Source: JAWVFM01 sp963771655
GTDB lineage: Bacteria > Actinomycetota > Thermoleophilia > Solirubrobacterales > 70-9
Length of the DNA: 64,000 nt
Reading direction: 5' to 3'
Assembly (NCBI GenBank): GCA_963771655.1
Contig: CAVYUG010000005.1
Coordinates: 1-64,000 of the forward strand
Position numbers and translations under genes: made by a program. Position 1 is the stretch's first letter, and each line of letters begins with the position of its first letter. Positions 7,351 to 15,784 of this stretch are shown one piece after another. The notes below the pieces were generated by a model. That model did no database searches. It saw nothing but the letters and a program-made list of their open reading frames with translations, and was not told the DNA's origin.

Positions 7351-8564
7351 GAGGGCGCCGGGTCGTCGTCACCGGCATCGGCGCCGTCAGCCCGCTCGGC
7401 ATCGGCGCCGACGCGCTCGGTTCGCGCTGGATCGCAGGCGAATGCGGCATCGACGATGGCGCCGGGCGCTGCGACGAGTTCGAGGCGACCGAGCACATGT
7501 CGCGCAAGGAAGCGCGCCGCGCGGATCGCTTCACGCAGCTCGCGCTGGTCGCCGCCGACGAGGCGATCGCCGACGCTGGATGGGAAGACGGGCCGCCCGG
7601 CGATCTGGGCCGGGTCGGCTGCCTGGTCGGCACCGGAATCGGCGGGCTGGGCTCGCTCGAGGAGCAGGAGGGCGTGCTGCGCGAGCGCGGGCCGAAGCAG
7701 GTCTCGCCGCTGTCGGTCCCACTGATGATGGGAAACGCCGGGGCGGCGGCGGTCGCGATGCGCCACGGGCTGCACGGCCAGACCTACGGCGTCGTCTCGG
7801 CCTGCGCCGCGGGCGCGCACGCGCTCGGCGCCGCGGCGCGCATGATCCAGGCCGGGGACGCCGACGCCGCGGTCACGGGCGGCGCGGAGGCGGCGATCAC
7901 GGCCATCGGCACCGCCGCCTTCGCCGCGATGGGGGCCACCTCGCCAACCGGCATCTCGCGGCCGTTCGACGCCCGCCGGGATGGGTTCGTGATCGGCGAG
8001 GGGGCCGGGATCCTGGTCCTGGAGGAGGCGGAGGCGGCGGAGCGGCGCGGCGCGCGCGTCCGCGCCGAGGTCATCGGCTACGCGGCGACCTCGGACGCGC
8101 ATCACCTCACGGCGCCCGAGCCCTCGGGCCGCGAGGCCGCGAGGGCGATCGGACTCGCGCTCGCCGACGCCGGCCTCGAGCCCGGCGATGTCGACTACGT
8201 CAACGCGCACGGCACCTCGACGCCTCTCAACGACCGCTCCGAGACCGAGGCCCTGAAGGCGGCCCTCGGCAGCGACGCGGCGCGCGTCCCGACCTCGTCG
8301 ACGAAGTCGGCGATCGGGCACCTGCTCGGGGCTGCGGGCGCGGTGGAGGCGGTGGCGACGATCGCGACTCTGCGCGAAGGCGTTGCCGGCCCGACGATCT
8401 CCTACGAGGAGCCCGACGATGGCCTCGACCTCGACTACGTCCCCAACGAGGCGCGGCCGCTGGAGCGCCGGCCGAACGGCAGCTGCCCAAAGCCCCTCAT
8501 CGCCCTCTCGAACTCGTTCGGCTTCGGCGGCCACAACGCGGTCATCTGCCTGGCGGTGCCATGA
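7347..8564 (+). CDS. fabF: 3-Oxoacyl-ACP synthase II
   Basis: 405-aa elongating ketosynthase. The catalytic residues are Cys153 (SACAAGAH), His288 (NAHGTSTPLND) with Lys320 (STKS), and His325 (IGHLLGAAG), the Cys-His-His arrangement of KAS I/II. Full length for the family. It overlaps acpP by four bases (ATGA) and the next gene by four bases (ATGA), showing translational coupling. Confidence 0.95.
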   Translation: MRGRRVVVTGIGAVSPLGIGADALGSRWIAGECGIDDGAGRCDEFEATEHMSRKEARRADRFTQLALVAADEAIADAGWEDGPPGDLGRVGCLVGTGIGGLGSLEEQEGVLRERGPKQVSPLSVPLMMGNAGAAAVAMRHGLHGQTYGVVSACAAGAHALGAAARMIQAGDADAAVTGGAEAAITAIGTAAFAAMGATSPTGISRPFDARRDGFVIGEGAGILVLEEAEAAERRGARVRAEVIGYAATSDAHHLTAPEPSGREAARAIGLALADAGLEPGDVDYVNAHGTSTPLNDRSETEALKAALGSDAARVPTSSTKSAIGHLLGAAGAVEAVATIATLREGVAGPTISYEEPDDGLDLDYVPNEARPLERRPNGSCPKPLIALSNSFGFGGHNAVICLAVP

Positions 8565-9982
8565 GCGTCGCGACGCCACCGATCGAGCAGGCAACCCCGC
8601 GGTCGGGCCCGCGCGAGCGTCTCGAGCGCCTCTGCGACCCTGGCTCATTCGAGCCGATTCGCTCGGGCGTGGTATCGACCCGCGAGGGAGTCCCGACCGT
8701 GGGGGGTGACGGGGTCCTCGCCGGTGCCGGCCTGGTCGGCGGGCGGCCGGCCTTCTGCTACGCGGAGGACCCCGACTTCATGGCCGGCTCACTCGGGCAG
8801 GCTCATGCCGACACGATCGTTCGCGTGATCGAGCTGGCGATCCGGGCCCGGCGCCCGGTGATCAGCCTGGTCGAGTCGGGCGGCGCACGCCTCCAGGAGG
8901 GCCACGCGGCGCTCGGGGGGTACGGCCGGATATTCAAGGCCAGCGTCGAGCTATCGAGGGTCGCGCCGCAGATCTCGATCGTCGCCGGGGTCTCGGCCGG
9001 CGGGGGCGCCTACTCGCCGGCGCTGACCGACTTCGTGCTGATGACCGACGAGGCGCGAATGTTCCTGACCGGTCCCAGGGTCGTCCGCGAGGCCCTGGGT
9101 GAGGAGGTGACGATGCCGGAGCTCGGAGGCCCGCGGGTCCACGAGCGAAATGGCGTCTGTCAGCTCGTCGCGGCGACCGAGGAAGAGGCGATCGCTCGCG
9201 CCCGCGAGCTCCTCGGCCTGCTGCCGGCGCGGATCGGCGAGGCGCCGTCGCCGGCGCCCGGCGCGCCGCCGCAGCCGGGCGACCCGGCCTCGAGGGTCCC
9301 AGCCGCGGCTCGCCGCGTCTACGACATCCGCGACCTCGCCGGCCACATCGTCGACGGCGGCGAGCTGGTGGAGCTCGACCGGCGGTGGGCCCCGAACATG
9401 GTGACCGCCCTGGCGCGGCTCGACGGGCGCCCGATCGGCATCGTCGCCAACCAGCCCCATCGGCTCGGGGGCATCATCGACGCGGCCGCGGCTGAGAAGG
9501 CGGCGCTATTCGTCGACACCTGCGACCGCTTCGGGCTCCCGCTCGTGGTCCTCGTGGACACGCCCGGGTTCATGCCCGGCCGCCGCCAGGAGGGGACCGG
9601 CGTGATCCGCCACGGCGCCTCGATGCTTCGCGCGTTCGCCTCGGCGCGGGTGCCGAAGGTGACTGTCGTCGTTCGCAAGGCGTACGGCGGCGCGGTCATC
9701 ACGATGAACTCGAAGGACCTCGGCGCGGATCTCGCCCTTGCCTGGCCGGGTGCCGAGATCGGGATCATGGCCGCGACGCAGGCGGTCGGGATCGTCCATC
9801 GCCGGCGCCTCGCGGCCGCGGAGAGGGACGGAGGGCTTCGTGCCGACCTGGCTGCGGCCTACGGCGAGGCGCACCTGACGGCCGCAGCGGCAGCGGCCGA
9901 TGGGTTCATCGATGAGGTGATCGCCCCCGCCGACACCCGGCGGCGGCTTATCTGGGCGCTCCGCACGATGGAGGGGCGATGA
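8561..9982 (+). CDS. Acyl-CoA carboxylase carboxyltransferase (AccD/PccB family)
   Basis: 473-aa carboxyltransferase with both crotonase-fold halves in one chain (N-half to about residue 230, C-half from VYDIRDLAGHIVDGGELVEL). It transfers CO2 from biotin carboxyl carrier protein to acetyl- or propionyl-CoA. The conserved SGGARLQEG (acyl-CoA binding) and VVRKAYGGA (oxyanion) motifs are present. It is shorter than the 510-530 aa of PccB proteins; the linker between the halves is Pro/Ala-rich. Its place inside the FAS II operon argues that it makes malonyl-CoA. No biotin carboxylase or biotin carrier gene is in the window, so these must be supplied from elsewhere. Confidence 0.87.
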   Translation: MSVATPPIEQATPRSGPRERLERLCDPGSFEPIRSGVVSTREGVPTVGGDGVLAGAGLVGGRPAFCYAEDPDFMAGSLGQAHADTIVRVIELAIRARRPVISLVESGGARLQEGHAALGGYGRIFKASVELSRVAPQISIVAGVSAGGGAYSPALTDFVLMTDEARMFLTGPRVVREALGEEVTMPELGGPRVHERNGVCQLVAATEEEAIARARELLGLLPARIGEAPSPAPGAPPQPGDPASRVPAAARRVYDIRDLAGHIVDGGELVELDRRWAPNMVTALARLDGRPIGIVANQPHRLGGIIDAAAAEKAALFVDTCDRFGLPLVVLVDTPGFMPGRRQEGTGVIRHGASMLRAFASARVPKVTVVVRKAYGGAVITMNSKDLGADLALAWPGAEIGIMAATQAVGIVHRRRLAAAERDGGLRADLAAAYGEAHLTAAAAAADGFIDEVIAPADTRRRLIWALRTMEGR

Positions 9983-10665
9983 CGGCCGGCGAGCTCTACG
10001 CCGTGATGACCGAGAGCCTCGCCCGCGGCCGTCGCAGGCGGCGGGTCTCCACCTACGCGGCGCTCGGCGACAGCTTCACCGCCGGGCACGGCCTGAGGCC
10101 CGAGGACCGGTGGACCGATCGCCTGGCCGCCTCGTTGCGCGCGTTCCAGCCGGACCTGGACCACCACAACCTCGCGACCGAAGGGGCCACGAGCGCCGCT
10201 GTCCTCGAACAGGTCGGCGCGGCGATCCAGCTCGAGCCCGACCTCGTCACGGTCGTCTGCGGGGCGAACGACGTCATCGCGTCGGTTCGCCCCGATCTCG
10301 ATGGCTATCGCCGCAACCTCACGGCGATCCTCGACGGCCTCGCCCGCGGGTTGCCGCAGGTGGCGATGCTCACGGCGACGTCGCCCGAGGGCTGGCGCTT
10401 CCTCGAGCTGCGCCCGAGGACCCGCGCCCGGGTCGTCGAGGGCATTCGCGGCCTGAACGAGGTGACGCGGAGCGTCGCCGCGTCGCGCTCGGTGCCGGTG
10501 CTCGACGTCGTCGCGCACCCGGGGCTCGATGAGGAATCGAACTTTCTCGCCGACGGGCTTCATCCCTCGGCCACCGGCCACGAGCGGGCGGCGATCGAGT
10601 TCGAGCGAGCGCTCCACGCCCACTTCGGCATCGACGGTGAGATCACGAACAAGGAGGAACGATGA
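9979..10665 (+). CDS. SGNH/GDSL-type hydrolase within the FAS operon
   Basis: 228-aa SGNH-fold esterase. Block I is YAALGDSFTAG with nucleophile Ser32, block III is CGANDVI, and block V is DGLHPSATGH with the Asp/His pair. There is no signal peptide; the first 22 residues are Arg-rich, so it is probably cytoplasmic. It is joined by four-base overlaps to the carboxyltransferase and to the MaoC gene, so it is firmly part of this operon. A TesA-like acyl-ACP or acyl-CoA thioesterase role would fit (inference); a phospholipase or other esterase cannot be excluded. Confidence 0.8.
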   Translation: MTAGELYAVMTESLARGRRRRRVSTYAALGDSFTAGHGLRPEDRWTDRLAASLRAFQPDLDHHNLATEGATSAAVLEQVGAAIQLEPDLVTVVCGANDVIASVRPDLDGYRRNLTAILDGLARGLPQVAMLTATSPEGWRFLELRPRTRARVVEGIRGLNEVTRSVAASRSVPVLDVVAHPGLDEESNFLADGLHPSATGHERAAIEFERALHAHFGIDGEITNKEER

Positions 10666-11168
10666 GCGTCAATGGATCGATCGCGCCTGCCGAGGCCGAG
10701 CTCGAGGCCGGGGCGACCTTCAAGTCGAGAGCGCGGACGATCACGGAGTCGGACCTTGTGTCGTTCGCAGCCCTGACCGGCGATTGGCACCCGCAGCACG
10801 CCGACGCGGATTGGGCCGCCGCCAGCCGGTTCGGCAGCCGGGTGGCCCACGGGATGCTCGTCATCTCCTACGCGGTGGGCCTAGTCGGATTCGATCCCGA
10901 GCGCGTCGTGGCCCTGCGCGGGCTCGACGGACTCGTCTTCAAGCGCCCGGTGGCTATCGGCGACACGATTCACGTGGAGGGAGCCGTCGACGCCTTGCGG
11001 CCCCTTGACGACGAGACCGCCCTCCTGGACATGAGCTGGCGGATCCTGAACCAGCGCGGCGCCACCGTGGCTCGGGCGAAGGTCACCGCCGTATGGAACC
11101 GGGCGAGCTCCGCGCCCCGGGCCAAGCCCCCGGCCACCGAGCCCGTCTTCGATGAGCTCTTCCTCTGA
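10662..11168 (+). CDS. MaoC-like hotdog dehydratase, probable FabZ replacement
   Basis: 168-aa MaoC/hydratase-2 hotdog protein. The catalytic Asp41 and His46 lie in TGDWHPQHAD, followed by SRVAHGML, which matches the hydratase-2 motif. No fabZ or fabA gene is seen in this operon. Position between the ketosynthases and fabI suggests it dehydrates (3R)-hydroxyacyl-ACP, as MaoC-type HadAB does in mycobacteria. A separate role on CoA esters is possible. The ATG overlaps the SGNH stop as ATGA. Confidence 0.85.
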   Translation: MSVNGSIAPAEAELEAGATFKSRARTITESDLVSFAALTGDWHPQHADADWAAASRFGSRVAHGMLVISYAVGLVGFDPERVVALRGLDGLVFKRPVAIGDTIHVEGAVDALRPLDDETALLDMSWRILNQRGATVARAKVTAVWNRASSAPRAKPPATEPVFDELFL

Positions 11169-11170
11169 GC

Positions 11171-11950
11171 ATGCTCCTCGACGGCAAGCGCATCCTCGTC
11201 ACGGGCGTCGTCAACCGGCGGAGCATCGCCTTCGCGATCGCCGAGCACGCGCAGCGCGCCGGCGCCGAGATCGTGCTGACGAGCTTCGGCCGCGTCCGGC
11301 GGATGACTGAGCGGGCGGCTGAGCGGCTGCCCGAACCGCCCGAGGTGCTGGAGCTCGACGTCAACAGCGACGATGACTTCGAGCGGCTGACCGAGGAGCT
11401 CCGCGACCGCTGGGGCGGCGTCGACGGCGCCGTTCACGCCGTCGCCTTCGCGCCGGACGACGCGCTGGGCGGGCGCTTTCTCGACGCGCCGCGCCAGAGT
11501 GCGGCGGTTGCGTTTGAGACGAGCGCCTACTCGCTGAAGGCGCTCGCCGCCGCCCTGGGCCCCCTGTTCGACGGATCCGGCAGCATCGTCGGGCTCGACT
11601 TCGACGCCTCGGTGTCGTGGCCCGCCTACGACTGGATGGGGGTGTCGAAGGCGGCGCTCGAGGCGGTGGCCCGCTACCTCGCCCGCGACCTCGGCCCGCG
11701 GGGCGTCCGCGTCAACCTCGTCTCGGCGGGGCCCGTGGCGACCGTTGCCGCGAGCGGCGTTCCCGGCTTCTCGACGCTCGCCCAGCGTTGGGAGGAGCAG
11801 GCGCCGCTCGGCTGGGACCCTGCCGACCCGGCACCCGTGGCGAGCGCGGCCGCGTTCCTGCTCTCCGACCTCGCGAGCGGCGTGACCGGGGAGATCCTCC
11901 ACGTCGACGGCGGCTACCACGCGATGGGCGCCCCGCTCGCAGAGGCCTGA
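11171..11950 (+). CDS. fabI: Enoyl-ACP reductase (NADH)
   Basis: 259-aa divergent SDR of the FabI type, which completes each elongation cycle. The nucleotide-binding loop GVVNRRSIAFAIA matches the FabI Gly-x5-Ser form rather than the classical TGxxxGxG. The catalytic Tyr153 and Lys160 have the FabI-specific Tyr-x6-Lys spacing (YDWMGVSK). Start ATG is 2 bases after the MaoC stop. This is the last gene of the FAS II operon; a stem-loop follows at 12005-12022. Confidence 0.95.
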   Translation: MLLDGKRILVTGVVNRRSIAFAIAEHAQRAGAEIVLTSFGRVRRMTERAAERLPEPPEVLELDVNSDDDFERLTEELRDRWGGVDGAVHAVAFAPDDALGGRFLDAPRQSAAVAFETSAYSLKALAAALGPLFDGSGSIVGLDFDASVSWPAYDWMGVSKAALEAVARYLARDLGPRGVRVNLVSAGPVATVAASGVPGFSTLAQRWEEQAPLGWDPADPAPVASAAAFLLSDLASGVTGEILHVDGGYHAMGAPLAEA

Positions 11951-12004
11951 GCCGCCCTGCGGCGAGGGCACCCGCGGACGCGAACTCGCCTGGGTTGATC
12001 CAGG

Positions 12005-12022
12005 TCGCCGCCCCGGCGGCGA
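12005..12022. terminator. Stem-loop between convergent fabI and the phosphatidyltransferase gene
   Basis: Self-complementary TCGCCGC-CCCG-GCGGCGA lies in the 101-base gap between two convergent genes. There is no T-tract, so factor-independent termination is uncertain, but the position suits a bidirectional 3' end. Confidence 0.4.
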
Positions 12023-12051
12023 GGCCGCGGCGGCGCGAGCAGCCTCGGCGG

Positions 12052-12981
12052 CTACGCCGGCGAGAGCCATGGCGCGGTGGATCGCGGCGGCACGATGCAG
12101 CCGGCGATGACGAGGGCGGCACCCGGCCGACGCAGTCCCGCTGCTGCGATGGCGAGGCCGCCGAATCGCAGCGCGCCGCCCCACGGCCGCGCCCGAATCG
12201 CCGGCCGTCGGGCGCGTCCAAGCACGCCCGCGAGCGCGACGAGGATCCCCGCGAGATTGCGGCCCGCGAGCGCCCATGCGGCCGGCGCCGGCAGGCGGCC
12301 CGCTCGCGTGGCGGCCGCGGCAGCTGTGAGGATGAACGCGAGGTCGGCCGTCGTGTCCAGATCGCGGCCGAGCCGGGTTCTCCCTCCCGCCCGGGCTAGG
12401 GCGCCGTCGGCCCAGTCGGAGGCACCGGCGGCGACGATGAGTGCGACGAACCCGTGCTCGGCGGACCGCAGCGGGTGAAGAAACGGCACGAGCCAGAAGC
12501 GGCTGAGGGTTGCGGCATCGGCCGCGGAGAGGCGCTCCCGAGGCACTCCATCGTCGCCCTCGGCCATACCGAGGTGCCAGTCGAGCATCTTCCAGACTGC
12601 CGCCCACCAGGCGAGGCCGGCCCGCGGGCGCGGGGCGGGCTTCCGGAGCCGATCTGCCGCGCGGTTGGCAGCCATGTATGCCGCGGCCCCGGCGAGGCCC
12701 CAGACGCGGGCCTGACGGGTCAGCCCGGGCCGGTCCTGTCGCGCGAGCGCCGCGCGCTCGACGGACGAGCCGATGAACCGCCACCAGGCGGCCGGACGGT
12801 AGCCGCGGCGGCGGACCTGTGCGAGCGCTTCGACCGTCCACGCCTCGCCCGCCGTCAGTTGACGCGGCGAGTAGGCCTGCGCGACCCGCCCGGCCCGGCG
12901 TGCCGCCGCGGCCCGCCCCTGATCGAGTTCCTCGTCGGCCTGACACATCGGAACCAGCGCCTCAACCCCGTAGCCTCTCAC
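12052..12981 (-). CDS. CDP-alcohol phosphatidyltransferase family protein
   Basis: About 309 aa. Contains the full CDP-alcohol phosphotransferase signature D-x2-DG-x2-AR-x7-8-G-x3-D-x3-D, read as DWADGALARAGG...GRDLDTTAD near residue 190-215, which binds the metal ions and the CDP-alcohol. Several hydrophobic helices surround it. The N-terminal about 120 residues (charged, with Trp-rich WWRF and LAWWAAVWKMLDW) are unusual for the family. The GTG at 12981 leaves a single base to the divergent neighbour at 12983; ATG 12948 is an alternative. The alcohol acceptor (glycerol phosphate, inositol phosphate or other) cannot be told from sequence. Confidence 0.78.
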   Translation of the reverse strand: MRGYGVEALVPMCQADEELDQGRAAAARRAGRVAQAYSPRQLTAGEAWTVEALAQVRRRGYRPAAWWRFIGSSVERAALARQDRPGLTRQARVWGLAGAAAYMAANRAADRLRKPAPRPRAGLAWWAAVWKMLDWHLGMAEGDDGVPRERLSAADAATLSRFWLVPFLHPLRSAEHGFVALIVAAGASDWADGALARAGGRTRLGRDLDTTADLAFILTAAAAATRAGRLPAPAAWALAGRNLAGILVALAGVLGRARRPAIRARPWGGALRFGGLAIAAAGLRRPGAALVIAGCIVPPRSTAPWLSPA

Positions 12982-12982
12982 G

Positions 12983-13543
12983 ATGGCCTCCTTCGGCCGG
13001 GCGATGCTGATCGGTGCTGGCGGCGCCGTGGCTGTCTACCGCCTCCTTGTTCGGGGCGCGTTGACGCTCGATCTCGGGCTTGGTCGCCGCATCCGCCCGC
13101 TTGGCCCGTTGAGGATGACGATCGCGGCGTCGCCGGAAACCGTCTTCGACGTGATCGCCGAGCCCTACCTCGCTCGCACACCGCGCGCGATGGCAGCCGA
13201 GCTGCGGGTGCTGGAGCGAGGTTCCGACATGGCCTTAGCCGAGCACTTCACCGACCTCGGCCACGGCCGCGTTGCGACCACCGTCGAGACGGTTCGCTTC
13301 GAGCGACCGGAGCGGATCAGCTTCCGTCTGCTGCGGGGTCCCGTCCCTCACGTCGTCGAGACGTTCGAGCTTCGACCGGCTGCCGGCGGCACCGGCTTCG
13401 AGTATCGAGGCGAGCTCGGCACCGATCTCTGGCGGCTCGGGGCGCTCTGGGGCGAGCGGGTGGGGGCCGTCTGGGAGGAAGCGGTCGGGGCATCGCTCGA
13501 GCGGATCCGCGCCGAGGCCGAGCGGCGTGCGGGGACGTCCTAG
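12983..13543 (+). CDS. SRPBCC (START-like) superfamily protein
   Basis: 186-aa protein. Residues about 1-25 form one hydrophobic segment (AMLIGAGGAVAVYRLLV). The rest has the pattern of a polyketide-cyclase/START-like helix-grip fold: MTIAASPETVFDVIAEP at the start of the fold and a long C-terminal helix (VGAVWEEAVGASLERI). Such proteins bind hydrophobic ligands. No specific function can be given. Divergent from the phosphatidyltransferase gene. Confidence 0.65.
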   Translation: MASFGRAMLIGAGGAVAVYRLLVRGALTLDLGLGRRIRPLGPLRMTIAASPETVFDVIAEPYLARTPRAMAAELRVLERGSDMALAEHFTDLGHGRVATTVETVRFERPERISFRLLRGPVPHVVETFELRPAAGGTGFEYRGELGTDLWRLGALWGERVGAVWEEAVGASLERIRAEAERRAGTS

Positions 13544-13553
13544 GAACTCGTCG

Positions 13554-15188
13554 CTAGGGCGAGGCGACGAAGTTCAGGGTCGTCCAGGTAGCGACACAGC
13601 CGATGCCCGGGCACACGGGCTGGCTTCCTGACGCGAGCTGGTTGACGTTCCAGATCTTCGACTTGTCCTTCGGGTCGGGCGTCGCCGACGCGTAATCGCC
13701 CCAGCGGCAGTCATCGCCGGCGTCCGGATCGCTCGAAGCCTCGCAGTCGAAGCCGCCGAGCGGGCCCGGCGACTTCTTTACGACCACCTGCTCCGATTGC
13801 GACTTGTTGCCCTTCTTCGAGACCATCCTGATCGCCGGGTAGGCACCGCCCGAGGAGCTCGAGAAGTTCATCAGCATGTTCGAGCCGCCGCTCCCCGAAG
13901 AGCGGTTCGGCGAGATGGCCCCGTTGAACTCGTAGAGCGAACTGCCTGAGACAGATCCCTTCTGGAAGAGCTTCGGCTTCTTCGGGTCGATCTCGTACCA
14001 GCGCACCTTCGAGCCCGCGCCGCCTTTGACGGTGTGTTGGGTCCAGACGGCGAACTTCTGGTCGTGGTTGGGGTCGATCGCCCCGACCGCCTGGGTCATC
14101 CGCGTGTCCGCGGTGTCGATCTTCGAGGACGACGCGGCCTGGGGCGCGGCCGGCGGGACCTTGTACTGGTCGACCGAGATGTTCTTGGAGGTGCCCTGGA
14201 TCTGGGCGCTGCCGTTGTCGTTCTTCGTGACCTTGAACACCGCGATCTTCGAGGCGGGCGTGGGGGCCGGGCGGGCGACCACCCACCCCGTGCCCTGGCC
14301 GTCGATCTCGTTCGCGGGCACTGGGGTGAACGCGAGCGTTGAGTTATTGGTCTTGAGCGGCATCTTCGCCTTCACCTTCGGCGAGCTCGGGCAGCCCGAC
14401 CCGGAGGAGGGCTTCTTGACCGCCAGCACCTCGCTGCCGGTGAATGCTGACCCGGCGAAGATATTGACGCCGATGATCGCGAAGGGCTTCGAGTCTCCGA
14501 GCTTCGGATAGTCGGGGAAGCGGGAGCCGAACCCGATCGAGTACCTGCACCAGTCCGAGCTCGAGCTTCCGTTCGGCGAGGAGCCCTTGCTCCAGCCGAA
14601 GGCGAGGTTGTTCGTGACCGAGTTCTCGACGTCGATCATCGTGTAGAAGAAGCGCTTGGTCGTCGGGTCCCAGATGACCTGGACGTCGAACAGAGTGTCG
14701 GCGCTCGACGTGCCGGCGAGGGAGTTGAGGGTGCCGCTCGATATCGGCGCGCTGTCGGACTTGTCGTAGATGGCGAACTTCGAGTTCACGAGCTGGATGA
14801 ATCTCGAGTTGCCGACGGCGCCCGTCGAGTCCGAGGGCGCGAAACCGGGGTTCGCCTGGCCGCCCCAGGCGCGGCCGATCGCGGGAGCAAGCCGGCGGGA
14901 CCGCGGCGCGAGGGGCGCGTGCACGTCGAGGGCCTTGCGGCGGGCCATGGATCGAGCGGCGGTGCGCTTGTGGCGATCGTAGGCGCGCTGGTTCGGGACG
15001 AGATAGCCCTGGCGGAGGGCGCGTGCGGCCGCGGGGCCGAGGGTGCCGTCGGCGACGCGTGAGGGGTGCGCGGCCGAGGCCCGCGGAATCTCCAGCGACG
15101 CTGAAGCGGTTTGGGCAGCGAGGACTGCCGCCCCGAGCGTGCCGATTCCGGCACAAAGTGCCGCCCGCATGGCGAGTTGCAGTCGCAT
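13554..15188 (-). CDS. Secreted protein of unknown function, 544 aa
   Basis: Starts with a Sec signal peptide (MRLQLAMRAALCAGIGTLG, Ala-rich h-region, likely cut after ASA about residue 30). The mature part is Ser/Gly/Lys-rich with repeated short strand-like units (GNSRFIQLVNSKFAIYDK, DPTTKRFFYTMIDV, NHDQKFAVWTQH), which resembles a beta-propeller. Pairs of Cys (SDWCRY, GSGCPSS, GFDCEAS, DDCRW, VCPGIGC) suggest disulphides outside the cell. No enzyme motif was recognised. Confidence 0.7.
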   Translation of the reverse strand: MRLQLAMRAALCAGIGTLGAAVLAAQTASASLEIPRASAAHPSRVADGTLGPAAARALRQGYLVPNQRAYDRHKRTAARSMARRKALDVHAPLAPRSRRLAPAIGRAWGGQANPGFAPSDSTGAVGNSRFIQLVNSKFAIYDKSDSAPISSGTLNSLAGTSSADTLFDVQVIWDPTTKRFFYTMIDVENSVTNNLAFGWSKGSSPNGSSSSDWCRYSIGFGSRFPDYPKLGDSKPFAIIGVNIFAGSAFTGSEVLAVKKPSSGSGCPSSPKVKAKMPLKTNNSTLAFTPVPANEIDGQGTGWVVARPAPTPASKIAVFKVTKNDNGSAQIQGTSKNISVDQYKVPPAAPQAASSSKIDTADTRMTQAVGAIDPNHDQKFAVWTQHTVKGGAGSKVRWYEIDPKKPKLFQKGSVSGSSLYEFNGAISPNRSSGSGGSNMLMNFSSSSGGAYPAIRMVSKKGNKSQSEQVVVKKSPGPLGGFDCEASSDPDAGDDCRWGDYASATPDPKDKSKIWNVNQLASGSQPVCPGIGCVATWTTLNFVASP

Positions 15189-15218
15189 AGCGACTCTAAG
15201 TCGCCCCGGTTGCTGACA

Positions 15219-15737
15219 TCAGTCGAGGAAGGTAACCACGTCGTCGACGGGAGCGCGCTCGGGTGGCGGCTGCTCCTGCTTGCCCTGGCCGAGGTGGAGG
15301 AGCCCGACGACCTCCTCGTCGTCGCCGATGCCGACCGCGGCACGGCCGCCGGGCTCGCCGAGCACGGGCACGGTTCGCCAGTAGCCCGCGAGGCCGCGCC
15401 CATGCGCGCCGAGAAGGACGATGTAGCTCGCGACCGCCGTGGCGAGCAGATCCTCCCGGCGCTGGGAGGCGTCGCCGTCCCGAACCGCGCTTGCCACGAT
15501 CAGCGTCGGCGCCCGGTCGAGCTTCCGGGCCGAGCCGGCCTTTGCCCGCTCGACGACCTCCGCGAGGCGCGCGCGTGCGCGCTCGCCGAGGACGCGGAAC
15601 CTCCACGGGTTCGTCAGGTGGTGATTGGGCGCCCAGCGAGCGAGCTCGAACAGCTCCAGGAGCGTCCCGCGGTCAACGGGGTCCGGGCCGTACGCCTTGT
15701 GCGTGCGGCGGGTGCGGATCGCCGTTTCGAGGTCCAT
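15219..15737 (-). CDS. Nitroreductase-family protein
   Basis: 172-aa FMN-dependent nitroreductase-fold protein. The N-terminal RRTHKAY motif binds the FMN phosphate; ARWAPNHHLTNPWRF is the second conserved block; and the C-terminal half has the AVASYIVLLGAHGRGLAGYW helix. It is near the lower length limit of the family (about 170-220). Physiological substrate unknown. No operon partner; flanked by two secreted-protein genes. Confidence 0.83.
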   Translation of the reverse strand: MDLETAIRTRRTHKAYGPDPVDRGTLLELFELARWAPNHHLTNPWRFRVLGERARARLAEVVERAKAGSARKLDRAPTLIVASAVRDGDASQRREDLLATAVASYIVLLGAHGRGLAGYWRTVPVLGEPGGRAAVGIGDDEEVVGLLHLGQGKQEQPPPERAPVDDVVTFLD

Positions 15738-15784
15738 CGCGACGCCATTGTCTCGGTTGGCGCGCGGATGGCGGCGGGAGGGCG

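Noticed and set aside
10970..12946. 658-residue minus-strand frame across the MaoC and fabI genes
   Set aside because: It overlaps well-supported plus-strand genes and reads as low-complexity Arg/Gly/Ala sequence.
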